The notes: generated by a model not told the origin, from the letters alone. A stretch of DNA of 64,000 nucleotides from Maniola hyperantus (GCF_902806685.2 NC_048541.1:2849465-2913464), one strand, 5' to 3'; positions 35,379-46,805 are shown, counted from the first letter of the stretch. Numbers and translations are program-made.

Positions 35379-35963
35379 TTACTAGTCTATACTAACTACT
35401 AAATACATAACAGTTTGTTGTTCAACACCCAACAAACTATTTGCTGCAAACACTTCACCCTTCCATAAACAAATGTTCACATAATCGTAAACTACATATT
35501 TAGGTAATGTAACCTACTGGCCCATTCATTAAACCCTCGATAATTGATAACCCAAAACATGGCAAGGACAACACTAACCCTGATATATGCCCACTGCGGC
35601 TTGTTACAAATTGTTTAAAATATATCGGTCAGGGAATGGTTGGACTAACGACTAACGACTATTGTAGCATGTTTCAACTTTGGTATATTTAGTACGATGC
35701 TCGTTGACATTGCTTTCCAGTACTTGATCAAGTGCACTTGACAATGTAACTGTCGTGGTCATCGATATAAATGACAAGATATGCCCAAGCGAACAAAATT
35801 TTTCACGGTTTTGGAAACACATAAATCAGCGCCACTTAGATACTAATAAACGACCCGTTTGAAATCCAGACGTCACTGAGGTTGCATTGGTGCTAAAGCA
35901 CCACTGAGTCGGTGCTATTTTGTTTGTTCAATAGCCCTGTCCATACGAAGTAATCTACACTAA

Positions 35964-36731
35964 TCTACACTAATATTATAAAGAGGAAAACTTTGTTTGT
36001 TTGTTTGTTTGTTTGTTTGTTTGTTTGTTTGTTTGTACTGAATAGGCTCAAAAACTACTGGACCGATTTTAAAAATTCTTTCACCATTCGAAAGCTACAT
36101 TATCCACGAGTAACATAGGCTATATTTTATTTTGGAAAAAAATAGGGTTCCGTAAGATATTTGGGTTTTTCGGACACAAGGTGTAAAAAATCAACCAGAA
36201 AAGTTACTTATTTTGCGTACGCTGCCTAAACTATAAAAGATAGAACCATAAAATGTTCTAATTAATTGTAGATCTTATAAATATCTACAAAAAAGTCCGC
36301 GACACACTATACCCATCTATGTCGAGTGAGGCACAGCAACCATTTTTTTATTTAAAAATCTTGAATTTTTTTTGGACTACATTTAAACGCGTTTATTTTA
36401 CTCATGCTATTAATCCTTATCAAAATAAATGATTTCATCACTAAGAACAGTTTATGGAGATAATATTTGGTCTTTGAATGATTAAAATTGGACGTTTGGT
36501 TTTGAAGTTATGGCGAAATTAAAATATTACGATTTCTGCTGCACGGCCCGTTGTATTATATAAAGAGGTAATGTCGTTAGGTTTGTTTGTAGGGGGTAAT
36601 CTTTAGAACTACTGAACCGATTTTAAAAATTCTTTCACCAGTAGAAAGCTACATTATTCCTGAGTGACATAGGCTATACGGGATCTTTAAAAACCTAAAT
36701 CTACGCGGGCGAAGCCGCGGGGATCAGCTAG
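35964..36731 (+). mobile_element. Helitron-like element with (GTTT)n array
   Basis: Preceded by A, starts TCTACACTAATATTATAAAG, carries (GTTT)n at about 35994-36035 and ACTACTGGACCGATTTTAAA, and ends GGGGATCAGCTAG followed by T. A second, internal copy of the same head (TTATATAAAGAGGTAATGTC) begins near 36550, so this is two related copies or a tandem composite. Confidence 0.55.
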
Positions 36732-37438
36732 TATATAAGTAAAGGTCGTGGTTATTGTTTCAACCGATGGATGTCAATGAAATATATCGGTCAGGGAATG
36801 GTTGGACTAACGACTATTGTAACATGTTTCAACTTTGGTATAATATTTTAGTAGTACTAAACAACGATGCTCGTTGACATTGCTTTCCAGTGCTTGATCA
36901 AGTGCACTAGGGTTTATATTCTAGTAGTTTAAAGTAAACTCAACCCAATCGGCTGTGTCACGAAAACCCAACACAGGGTTGTTCCGTATTCATCCTATGA
37001 CGTCTCATCCTATTAGGTATAATGTTCTTTACTCATCCCTAACTAATATTCCTAACTCAACCGATTAATATAAATTAATGATTTATTAGGTACTTAAAAC
37101 CTATCATGTTTTATGAACAACGACTATACTTTATTCGCTTAGATTTTATAAAGAAAGTTGTTTAGATTATTACATACATTATGCATTGTTTCTATAATTT
37201 GTCGCAGAACAGCCGTAAAGCTGCCATCAGATAACGGATTTTATGGCTTACTTACTTAATTCCAGTACACGCGTCAAGTCAAGTCACGCATGACACTACA
37301 TTTTTCGATACATGATTCATGTTCTACTTTCACTAAAGAGATGTATGGCTTATGTACTTATTCATTATTGATACTTTATTATATCTCTGAATCGTGTTGA
37401 ATAAAACATACTTACTTACTTACGTTCAAACAAATTGA

Positions 37439-37560
37439 CGAACTTCTTGGCGCAGTGGTGAATGCTGCCGCCTTATAAGTTGGTGGTCCTGGGTTGCATT
37501 CCCGGTCTGGTCTAGTTTGGTCAGTTTGGTAGGAGGCTTCTATCACCCTACCGTCTAAGA
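37439..37560 (+). mobile_element. Partial SINE head, same family as 34779-35018
   Basis: ACTTCTTGGCGCAGTGGTGA, then GGTCCTGGGTTGCATTCCCG and the TTTGGTAGGAGGCTTC body segment match the family head. The 3' part is missing after CACCCTACCG. Confidence 0.6.
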
Positions 37561-37965
37561 TATCTCTAACATTCATATTCTAAATATTATAAACAAGCAA
37601 AATATATGGAACAATTTGTTTTATGTCAATTGTCAATTTAAACGGTATCTATATTATCATATTCAACTACAAATATTGTGTGTAAAATAATTTTGTATCA
37701 ACTTATCACTCTTACATCGATGTTACGAAACAAATCTGTATTATCTGAAGTGAATAAAATGTGAAACATCTAGTAACTTTGATAGATGCAAGCTCAATAT
37801 TTCTCAAGATAAGATTAACCATCGCGAAACGTTTGTGCAATACGCTCAAATATGTGTCAAAATATCTGCGATAAGAAATATACGTAATGCCGATTTTGTT
37901 AAAGATAAGTACTTACCTACTTATATAAACTTCTGAAACGCCTGGCTTGCAACATTTTTGTATAA

Positions 37966-38136
37966 CTAGCTTATGCTCGCGACTTTCAAACCCCTATTTT
38001 GCCCTCTTAGGGGTTGAATTTTCAAAAATCTTTTCTTAGCGGATGCCTACGTCATAATAGCTATCAGCATGCCAAATTTCAGCGCAATCCGTCCAGTAGT
38101 TTGAGCTGTGCGTTGATAGATCAGTCAGTCAGTCAG
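37966..38136 (-). mobile_element. Helitron-like H2, 5'-truncated
   Basis: CTAGCTTATGCTCGCGACTT then a short deletion, CATGCCAAATTTCAGCGCAA and (CAGT)n; it breaks off into the repeat that hosts DIRS copy B. Confidence 0.6.
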
Positions 38137-38227
38137 ACAGGGTACTTTCCGTTGATCAAGAATTTGTTACAGCATACACAGTGGCTACATCTCACAAAAA
38201 AAATTAAATTGTGGCCATGAAATTATT
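38137..38227 (+). repeat. Dispersed repeat R3, left half interrupted by DIRS copy B
   Basis: GGGTACTTTCCGTTGATCAA, GTGGCTACATCTCAC and AAATTGTGGCCATGAAATTA, matching the 17800-17930 and 13790 parts of the family. Continues at 43269. Confidence 0.7.
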
Positions 38228-38569
38228 AATAAATGATCAAACGAACTTCCAAGTGAAGTTCGATCATTATTATATGAGTTGCTTCATTAGAATATATGAT
38301 TTTAGACACTGTAGTTTCCCTATTTACTTGGTAACCTCGCACAATTTTAAAGATTTATTTTAAAACAATTCAAAACGTATTTCCGGCGTACTCGCCCCCA
38401 CTACGACGCCTCGGCTTTAGCTCATTATTTTAGAGTATGTAGTGTAACTTGTACAAAACTTTCTATTATTTGGGATAAGCCATGCATCGGGGAGGGAGGG
38501 AGATCATATATTCTAATGAAGCAACTCATATAATAATGATCGAACTTCACTTGGAAGTTCGTTTGATCA
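38228..38569. repeat. 342-bp inverted-repeat terminal unit of DIRS copy B
   Basis: Same structure as 24931-25272, with roughly 70-bp inverted arms around a leader-derived core. It is followed at about 38570-38620 by the 48-bp inverted-repeat sequence in the opposite sense. Its outer edge abuts the interrupted repeat at 38227. Confidence 0.8.
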
Positions 38570-39239
38570 TTTATTATACATTCGTTGCTTCATTATTCAT
38601 ATATGATTTTAGACACTGTAGATGTTAAGAGAAGAAAGTTTTGGAATTAAAAGCATAATTTGTTATTATTATGATTTTAGATTTTATGATTAATACACAA
38701 ATCGGCTTATGTATTTTAATAATTATATGTACCTAGTTCTTATTAATCTAAGTAACTAGTTCACTGTCCTAATCAATGATATTGATCAAGTCTTATCTTA
38801 ATTTATTGATACTTGATTACTGATCGGGTGAATTCCCCTTCGTCCAGGATAATTCTGTTGTAGAATTGGGCAAAAGAGTCAGAGGAGCTAGTCCAGCCTG
38901 TGGTCTTGCGAATAGTTCTGATAATGACGTCAGCAGAGCTCGCGGCCGAATACCTACGGCGATGTGTACACCGCTCTCTGACCGGACTTGTTTCATCCAT
39001 CTACCGATGGACTGCGTTATCGCAGCTTTATATTATGATCGCTTCTGTGTTAACAGGAGCGTATTTGTTCTCTCAGGTCTTATATTTCTAGTTATAGAAA
39101 TATAATCTGAACTTATCACTAATAAATTTTTTAGTGATAAGTTTTTCTGTATGTATATACTATATATAGTTTTTTTTTTTTTTTTTTTGTATTGACCTGT
39201 AAATTTAAATACTAAAAAATCTGAAAGGACACTAGCTGG

Positions 39240-39900
39240 GCAAATACTTATTTTGTCTAAAGTATGGCAGGCACAAAACTGGTCGATCTCTACCAGGTGC
39301 AGACGTTTCTATGATGTCTGTTATCATTATTTTGGCACCGGTCTCGGAAAACTTGATATTGTCGAGCTTGATAAGAGGCAGGTACCGAGTGCTAAGGAGA
39401 CTACAAGTTAATTCGTGGCCTTTTCGAGGATAAGCTCGGTATTAGGGAACCATGTTGAAATAAAGTTTAAAACTACTTGTGGATCCCAAGTGCTCGAGTA
39501 ATTGGATTTTATAGGCCTCGATTTGTATGCACCTTTAAGAGGGCGCTTCACACACTCGTCTCAGCCGATGTTATAAATATAAATGCTGACAAAGCAGAAC
39601 GGTGAGGATTTAGACTGCCATACGCACAACTACTATTAGGAATGTAAGTATGATTTTTTCGAGGGCTCGAATACGTCAATGTTCTATCATTAGCGTAGAT
39701 GATGCTGGACAAACGCCTTTTCGGATAAAGGTTGCCGCAGAGCCTCGCGACAGCCCGGGTAAGACGCTTGTACAAGGGATGATGATCTCTGAAACGAGAT
39801 TGCAAGAGGTGTTTTTGGGATTTATATAATAGGTACACATCTGAAACTATTAAGTTTTGCAGTAGCTATAACCACGGCTGCGAAGGCCAGTGGGGATATA
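39240..39900 (-). pseudogene. DIRS copy B tyrosine recombinase
   Basis: Mirrors the recombinase of copy A. An open minus-strand stretch at 39548-39838 joins the N-terminal part (SSIIYAND) to the NSSCAYGSLNPHRSALS block with about 60-75 bp missing, so the STVKSLKLWW helix is deleted. The catalytic half (39240-39530) has the same broken frames as A. This copy certainly cannot encode an active enzyme. Confidence 0.7.
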
Positions 39901-40059
39901 CCAGTATACTGCTTTATACTCCCTTGCTTTATCATCAATGATTTTTCTAAGGCATTTAAGTATTAGCGAAAAGTTAGTCAGGATTTGTTTTTCATGGAAT
40001 ACCTCTGGAACACTTCGCATCGTCAGGTGATGCGAATAAGTCTATCTCTGGTTGGCCAA
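39901..40059. other. DIRS copy B sequence between RNase H and recombinase
   Basis: Counterpart of 23080-23230 in copy A; degraded coding sequence with no clear motif. Confidence 0.5.
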
Positions 40060-41500
40060 AATATTGTTGATATCATGGAAAATCTATCATGGATAATCTG
40101 GATTGATTACTCTGGAAGCGGCGTCGTCCGCGTCGTCGCGGTTTTCTTTGATGTTCACATATTTACGATGCGAATATCCAAAGTCCGCATTGTTCACCCC
40201 ATTTTCAAAGTAAGTACTCTAGCTAAATCGTGTAGGTGGGGATATTGTATGCCCCCCATACGGTTCATATAGTTATCTATGCGTAGTAATAATGCACAGT
40301 CGGTTACATTGCTAGCAAACGACCTCAAGCCTAGAAGAGCGGCCATTAGTTCCAAATAATTAATATGGTTCGCTTTTTCTGTGGCTTTCCATCTGCCACT
40401 AACTTGGTTCTTTTCACATACAGCCCCTAGCCTATTCTAGACGCGTCGGAATAGGTCTCGAGTTTGAAGTTAGGTTGTCATATAAAGTTGGATGTAGTAT
40501 CAATATTTAAAATCTACCAATTTAGATCATCTAATATAACGTTCGACAGATTGATTTTTGCCTCATAATTACCATATTTAAGCAGGGCTAGGTATTTTTG
40601 CCGCTCTAAGATCTTAGTATACATCCATGTATACTTAGCTACTGGACAAGCTGCAACTAAAACTCGATAAGACGGGTAAATTCACGAATAGAACTCTTGG
40701 CTGTCAGTTTAGTAAACTTGTGACCAACTCTGCAATTTTACAACGCTTATCGGCGGAAAGATACATGCTTATAAGACATTTAGTGTCCTATACGAATCCT
40801 AGGAACTTGAAGGATTGTCGCGGAGTTCAATAATTACAGACAATGCAATATCTTTAACGTTTCGTTAACATTATCTAAGCACTGCTTACTTGTTTCGCTG
40901 ATACACAGAATGTCATCTAAGTAACATACCGACTGAAAGCCCCGATTTCTTAGATATGCCAACACTTCCCTCATGATCTTAGTAAACCTACGTGGGGCCA
41001 CTGATAAGCCAAACGGAAGGCCATTAAAGCCGTACGTAAATATTTTGGATGAATAATACGAGGCCGAAAACAAAATCTTAAGTAAGTACTTGCGGTCAGA
41101 AGGCCGGACAGGTAGGTACGAAGAAAGAATATGCATCTTTAAGATAGATGGTAGCTAGGTACCCATCACGTGGAATTAATTTACATGCAGTTCGGTAATC
41201 CTCCATTTTGAAATGCTCGTTACTAAACGTTTGTTATCGTTAGGTTTTGGAGTAAGAAATAGGTAGGTACCTATCTTGGATATGAATTGATCTTTTGTCC
41301 TTTTGCACTCCGATATAGCTCCTAGTGCAATTAATTTATTAATTGTTTCAAGCATTTTGTAAGTTTTCCGAATGTGAAGAACTATTTTGAGGTAGGTACC
41401 TATTATAGACTGGTTTTCTACAGTTCTAAATGGTATAGTATAGCCATGTTTAACCCAATCTAGTACTACTATTATTAGTTATTTTTAACCAACAATCATA
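40060..41500 (-). pseudogene. DIRS copy B reverse transcriptase-RNase H
   Basis: Minus-strand counterpart of the copy A RT. An open stretch at 40834-41136 carries VRPSDRKYL, YGFNGLPFGLSVAPRRFTKI and YLDDILC (YLDD codons at 40912-40923), then stops after KILHCL exactly as in A. Relative to A there are two 4-bp insertions (CTAC before the PVRPSD block and one after RKYL). The second restores an open frame across the site where A changes frame. RNase H and PEIDLFAS-like segments are recognisable at about 40060-40480 but broken. Confidence 0.82.
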
Positions 41501-41946
41501 AAAATGGGTAAGACGACCTGTATGTACATGTGCTAGTGATGATTCTGCGTTGGGGCAGGGGGCTTTCACTGAGTCGCAGCTCGCTGCGGCTGCTGCGCTG
41601 ACGCTGTGTAAGGGCGGCGAACACCTAAGGTCGTTGGCCTCCTGCGGTGGTCTCCGCGCCCCTCCCCCCCTGCTCGCCGGGTACTGAGGCGGCGCATAGT
41701 TTTCCCGGTAGGAAGTTGCTCGAGAGCTGGACGGCTGTGTTTTTTTTTTTTTTTTTTTGGTTTAGCAGGTCTTTTGATGAAAAGACCCTGCTTCTCGATA
41801 GCTTTTGCAGCCCTTATCTTCTCAGATAAAGTTGAGCCAAAAGTTAATCATCTCGCTTGGATTCGCTTATTATATTGTATAAAAACGATTTATCTAAACT
41901 GGAACTTATCAGTCTTATTCTACTTTGAGTTGCTAAATGATGTGAA

Positions 41947-42288
41947 TCAATTAGCAACCTGCATCTGCTGAGATGTTTTGTTGTCGCTCTTTAAGAGCAA
42001 ATCAATACCCCTGTTGAAGGCAGTGATTCCTGCACTCAGCTGTTGCTGCGTTCCGGACCATGTCCAGTATCGCGGCTTTGCGTTTAGTTTAGGCGCCTGC
42101 CGGAGCCTATAGTTGTCTGGGATTAGGCATACCTTTCCGTAGTAAAGGAAGCCACAATTTTGATAAATTGTCGTGAATTTTTCTCTGTAGTCTGGTGAGT
42201 CGGACGTAGACTCCCCGAGGGCATCCAGTATTTCTGGGCCCAAATTTGGCAAATCACTAGTGAAGGTCAGGCCCAGCCACGCCCTCAT
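41947..42288 (-). pseudogene. DIRS copy B gag-like ORF
   Basis: 113 codons, the counterpart of 20826-21164 with one extra residue (SPDYREKF versus SPDREKF in A) and a few substitutions. It ends at the same TGA after QMQVAN, so the truncating lesion is shared. Upstream (higher coordinates) are the three tandem 134-bp units; downstream are the T-run at 41738-41759 (A-run on the coding strand) and the RT. Confidence 0.6.
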
Positions 42289-42522
42289 TTTAGTCGGCGC
42301 TATCGTTAGATACCGGCCCCGCCTCTAGTGTGATTTCTGGAGCAGCTACTGCTGACTCGGGATCGTGTCACAGTTGTGTCCATGATCTCTGTTATCTTAG
42401 ATTACAATTTTGTAATTTTATTTATGAAAATAAATACTTGAGGGTAGATCGAAAAACGGAAAATACTTTGAAAAAGACTTTTCCTGATCGCAGAGGAACG
42501 TTACATCTATTTTAGATTGTAC

Positions 42523-42950
42523 GTATGTTCTGCTTAGGTCATCGTTGGAGACTCGCAGTCAACCCCGATGCCTTACCCGTTTTATAATAAGTGGGTATCT
42601 TGTTTTGGGATATGTCAAAGTTATTGACTCGCAGTCAATCCCAGTGCATTCCAAAACTTATGTCTGCTTAGGTCATCGTTGGAGACTCGCAGTCAACCCC
42701 GATGCCTCATTGGTCGTACCCGTTTTATAATAAGTGGGTATCTTGTTTTGGGATATGTCAAAGTTATTGACTCGCAGTCAATCCCAGTGCATTCCAAAAC
42801 TTATGTCTGCTTAGGTCATCGTTGGAGACTCGCAGTCAACCCCGATGCCTCATTGGTCGTACCCGTTTTATAATAAGTGGGTATCTTGTTTTGGGATATG
42901 TCAAAGTTATTGACTCGCAGTCAATCCCAGTGCATTCCAAAACTTATGTT
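42523..42950 (-). repeat. Three 134 bp tandem units in DIRS copy B
   Basis: Starts of equivalent points are 134 bp apart (for example at 42545 and 42679). The last two units are nearly identical; the unit next to gag lacks the CATTGGTCG segment. This is one more unit than copy A has. Confidence 0.85.
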
Positions 42951-43268
42951 CACTTTCACTTCACTAAAAGGCACTTTAAAGAAACACTTTACTAACCTTA
43001 TTCGTTTCTTCTTATTTTTCTTGCGTATTTCTCAATTTGAGACTGCGCACTTCTTTTCGGCATGGTGCTCGGAAGGCGCGTGCGATAGTTACCGCGCACA
43101 AAAAAGGAATGAGCTAAAGCCGAGGCGTCGTAGTGGGGGCGAGTACGCCGGAAATACGTTTTGAATTGTTTTAAAATAAATCTTTAAAATTGTGCGAGGT
43201 TACCAAGTAAATAGGGAAACTACAGTGTCTAAAATCATATATGAATAATGAAGCAACGAATGTATAAT

Positions 43269-43470
43269 TAGTATTTTCAATTTTCGAAGTAAGATAACTA
43301 TATCAAGTGGGGTATCATATAAAAGGTCTTCACCTGTGCATTCTAAAACAGATTTTTGTTTATTTTTATGCATCATAGTTTTTGAATTATCGTGCAAAAT
43401 GTCGAAAAAATACGACTGTAGTGCGGAACCCTCGCTACGCGAGCCTGACTCGCACTTGGCCGGTTTTTTT
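43269..43470 (+). repeat. Dispersed repeat R3, right half interrupted by DIRS copy B
   Basis: TAGTATTTTCAATTTTCGAA through AGTGGGGTATCATATAAAAG to GACTCGCACTTGGCCGG and T-run, colinear with 13808-14010. Together with 38137-38227 it reconstructs the empty site. Confidence 0.75.
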
Positions 43471-44044
43471 ATAATAGAGACTTTAGCAATGCCCGTTCGC
43501 ATTCTTGGGGCTCACATGAATGTGGCAAAACACATCTATCAGCCAGCTGACCACTGTTCCACTTAAAGTTGATGCTGCGTTCACTTGCCTTGCAAGTCGG
43601 CTTACGTGGTACCGATATCTACGAGTAATTCAAGTGACACTGATTCATTCGCTGCATCTAGATTTTTGCCGTAGTTTCTGTAACTATTCTGGATTTCAGG
43701 GCTTTAAAAGTTTCTGAAAAACGGCAGTGACCAACAGACTCAGTTATTCATTCATAAATACTCCGTTTTCTACTTATGAATACCAAACATGAAAGCGATA
43801 AGTAGGTAATAAAAGCGTTTGATAATTTGAATTTATATTTAATACATAAGAAAGCAACATATAAGTTTTTAAGTTTATATTCTTTTTGTCCTCGCCTTAT
43901 CTTGCTACGCGTGGTTGGCTTTCCTTATCATGCGGCGCCATTTTCCTTTCCTTTAAAGTTTATATTAAGAAAATTATACTCACAATTTGTTTGCTGTTTA
44001 CATTATTCTTTTATATGAAACCCATTGCTATAATTTTATTACTT

Positions 44045-44350
44045 GTCTGGCAAATTAGCAAGTTTTCAACACAGCACTCAGTCCCGTCAACTTCACATCA
44101 ATTTACTAAGCTATGGTGCGCTATAAATTGATTGCTTGCCTATTTTATGTGCTCCCGTTTCATTCTTTGCTGTTTGTATTGCACTTTATTTAAATTAATT
44201 ACTTAATTTAACACTACTTGCCTGGCAAATTAGCAATCGTTCAAAAGCAGCACAGCTTCGCGTCAACTTCGCTCGGGGCGCACATCAATTTACCAAGCCA
44301 TGGTACGCTATAAATTGATTGCTTCCCTATTTCAAATGCTCTCGTTACAT
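44045..44350 (+). repeat. Tandem duplication, 175-bp period
   Basis: CTGGCAAATTAGCAA, CACATCAATTTACYAAGCYA and CGCTATAAATTGATTGCTT occur at 44047 and again 175 bp later; the second copy has a CTTCGCTCGGGGCG insertion. Confidence 0.85.
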
Positions 44351-44357
44351 TCTTTGG

Positions 44358-44431
44358 TGTTTACTTTTCTCTTTATACACTAATTAGTAGGTATAATTAC
44401 CAACTAATTAGTATAAAGAGCAAAGTAAACA
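44358..44431. repeat. Fold-back of about 35-bp arms
   Basis: TGTTTACTTTTCTCTTTATA...ACTAATTAGTAGGTA and TACCAACTAATTAGTATAAA...CAAAGTAAACA with a 4-base loop. It starts at the end of the tandem duplication. Confidence 0.8.
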
Positions 44432-44584
44432 ACAATAATAACTTCTTATGTATTTGGAAAATAAGAAATAGAGAAATATAGCTCAGGAACCGTAATTTCC
44501 TTTTTTTCAACTTTAAAAAGACTGTCAGTCATGTTCTAAGATTGTAGCCAGCACAGAATATATCGTTATTCAATAGACCCATTA

Positions 44585-44740
44585 CGAATGCTCGACTAGT
44601 CGTCCGGCAATCGGGGTATGAGGCGGGGAACGTCCCGCACACCCGCACGTCACCCGCGTTATCCCGCAACGGGTTAGCACGGGGGTGTACGGGTGTGCGT
44701 AGCGTCCCCACCCCGATAGCCATCTCGACCTGTCGCGTAC
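44585..44740. mobile_element. GC-rich TIR element M3 copy
   Basis: Right TIR CATCTCGACCTGTCGCGTAC intact; left end degraded (GACTAGTCGTCCGGCAATCG). The core matches 56156-56303. Confidence 0.75.
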
Positions 44741-44994
44741 AGTTGCATAGTCGTAAATCGTATAAACAATCTGTGTTAAAAGGAGGAGGTAACTGTATCA
44801 ACTATCGAGAGATAACAATTAAACGTGTTTGCATACAATGGCCGCGACGAGGCTGTTGACGGCTGCCGTGTCACTGGGTCGTCAGTTCGATTTCTCGTCT
44901 TCCATTGAATTCACCATACACTAAGTACATTGAAGTAGCGAAAAGGTTACAACCATTGATTTAACAACTTACAATTTATTCAGATCGTAGATCG

Positions 44995-45163
44995 TATAAG
45001 TCCCGCAAATTGCTATTGCGCTGGAACCATGTCTCATTAACATCGAAATGACGTCATTTTCACGTCAGCCGAAATAAAAATACCCCATCAGCTCGAAATT
45101 TCAGTCTAGTGCTGACGTCACTAAAATGGCGGCCACGCGCATTAGAAATTTGCGGGACTTATA
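44995..45163. mobile_element. TIR element M4 (MITE), copy 1
   Basis: Ends TATAAGTCCCGCAAATT and its complement AATTTGCGGGACTTATA. The core has GGAACCATGTCTCATTAACA, a perfect TGACGTCA and CACTAAAATGGCGGCCACGC. Confidence 0.85.
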
Positions 45164-45499
45164 TGAGATGACACTCATGGCTTGTTTAGCTCTGATTTGC
45201 CGGCTATCTACTTACAATCTACATAGATCGACGATGGGGTCGAGTATGACGCACTACAAAGCAAAAACTCACGGAAACTCCTAACTTGGCAAGCGGTCTC
45301 GACTCCCGGCCGTGCCGTGTACGGTCAATGTAAAAACCTATGTTTAGTCTGGTTTGTGGCTGCTCTTTGAACAGGAACTCTCGATAAGATAAGATAAGAT
45401 TTATTTATTTGCATGTACATTTACATTAATTGATGGTGGGTGCTTAAAGCTAAATATAAGCAGTACATGAGACCCTGTCAGGGTATTGCAAATACAATA

Positions 45500-46008
45500 T
45501 TACAGGCTATGAACAAATACGGCATATCACACTTTGGTAGAGTGTGCGGCATGGGGACCTCAGCGGCACATCCTGTCGTCGACCCTCAGAGGAAGCCTCT
45601 CACTCTCGAATGCAATAGACGAGATGATCAGTAGTGAGACGAGCTGGGGCGTAATGGCCTCATTCTGTGAAACTGTCATGTCACTGAAGGAGGCCGCGGA
45701 GCGAGAACGAGAGCTGGACGCTGACGCCCACCCGCTCCGCAGAAGAAGACAGGGGAGGAGAAGGAGACAGTATGATCACCTTCTCCCGCCCTAGGCATTG
45801 GGAGTAAACTTGTGCCGATCAACGCCAGGACGTCTCAGTCGCATCCAATATCCGGGATCCTGAGACGTCTTATACTTGACGCGTACGGTACCGCTGGGTT
45901 TTTTAAAGGGTATGCTGAAGGCGGTTAAAAAAACCGCGAGTGAGTCCCACATACCCGCCCTTGTGCGGCATGCCTAATAGCATTTTTACCAGCGGAAAAA
46001 AAAAAAGG
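45500..46008 (+). mobile_element. 3' end of an R1-like non-LTR retrotransposon
   Basis: A frame at 45534-45794 gives EMISSETSWGVMASFCETVMS, then LKEAAERERELDADAHPLRR and RQGRRRRQ before a stop. The SWGVMASFCETVM...KEAAER block followed by an RR-rich tail is typical of the C-terminus of R1-type LINE ORF2 proteins. About 200 bp of 3' UTR with a GGTTAAAAAAACC mini-hairpin ends in CCAGCGG and a poly-A at 45997-46007. Everything upstream is lost. The end motif TAGCATTTTTACCAGCRG-A(n) recurs at 46360-46388. Confidence 0.65.
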
Positions 46009-46076
46009 CATCAGCTAGCTTAGCAATAATAATAATTATGTAGGTACCTACGGACTGTTATAGTCAGTCTAGACTA

Positions 46077-46219
46077 GAGCCTCAATAGCTCAACCGGTAT
46101 AGGAGTGGACTGAAAACCGAAAGGTCGACGGTTCAAATCCCGCCCGTTGCACTATTGTCGTACCTACTCCTAGCACAAGCCTGACGCTTAATTGGAGAGG
46201 AAAGGGGAAAAAAAAAAAA
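46077..46219 (+). mobile_element. tRNA-headed SINE (Phe-like) with poly-A tail
   Basis: The head folds as a tRNA relative: A box TAGCTCAACCGG at 46086-46097, CTGAAAA anticodon loop (GAA, Phe-type), and a perfect B box GGTTCAAATCC at 46130-46140. A roughly 65-bp body ends in AAAGGGGA and a 12-A tail. The acceptor stem does not pair well and no CCA-proximal stem is seen, so this is a SINE, not a tRNA gene. Confidence 0.7.
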
Positions 46220-46539
46220 GACTAGCTGACACGACATTGAAAATAATTTATTACGGTGATCTTCGACTCTACAGTTAGGCTGCGTAATCCATAGAGCCTA
46301 GTATAGAACCACACGCACTCGGCCAACACGAGATAAGTTATCTGACTTCTCCTTCCAATAGCATTTTTACCAGCAGAAAAAAAAAAAGCTATGAACAAAT
46401 GGTAATCTCTATATCTCTATACATTATAAAAAGCGCGGTAGCTAAGAAGCATTTCCAATCTTCTTTAGAAAAATAATTAAATTAATTCAGTAACAAACTT
46501 CTACTTACATAATTAATTATTAGGCTATTATTTATTTAT

Positions 46540-46695
46540 ATTGTTATTTATAATTTGCGTGCTTTTTTAAACTCTGGTTATGCTGTGCAACCATTTAGGA
46601 TTACAATAAGGACGAAACTTTGTATAATGGAATTAGGTTATAATTATTATTGTAATCTGTTTTGGATGCCAATAAATAAATTAAATTAAATTAAG
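46540..46695 (+). mobile_element. Non-LTR 3' terminus with (AAATT)n tail
   Basis: GATTACAATAAGGACGAAAC, TTGTATAATGGAATTAGGTT, GGATGCCAATAAATAAATTA and the AAATT tail, as in poly-pentamer-tailed LINEs. Confidence 0.45.
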
Positions 46696-46805
46696 CCGTG
46701 ATACCCTAGTGTCCCCTAGTGGATTTCGGCCTCTTATTCGGAGAGTCCGGGGATCTATCCCGACCATGCACCTCTTTAACTTTTCGGAGTTCTAATTAAT
46801 ATCTT

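Larger units (their letters stand above)
38228..43268 (-). mobile_element. DIRS-like tyrosine-recombinase retrotransposon, copy B (degenerate, inverted relative to A)
   Basis: About 5.0 kb on the minus strand, near-identical to copy A along its length but in the opposite orientation 13 kb away. It has the same domain order and the same right terminal unit (38228-38569), and shares stops with A (for example after QMQVAN in gag and after KILHCL in RT). Differences: three rather than two 134-bp tandem units, no LINE insertion, about 60-75 bp missing from the recombinase, and two 4-bp insertions in RT. It is inserted in a separate repeat whose halves lie at 38137-38227 and 43269-43470, which fixes its ends and shows it is an independent insertion. 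Confidence 0.88.

Noticed and set aside
19985..43268. Inverted segmental duplication explaining the two DIRS copies
   Set aside because: Flanks of A and B are unrelated and B is embedded in a different repeat whose halves rejoin cleanly.
46077..46151. Functional tRNA-Phe gene
   Set aside because: A and B boxes and a GAA loop are present, but the acceptor stem does not pair and it continues into a SINE body with poly-A.
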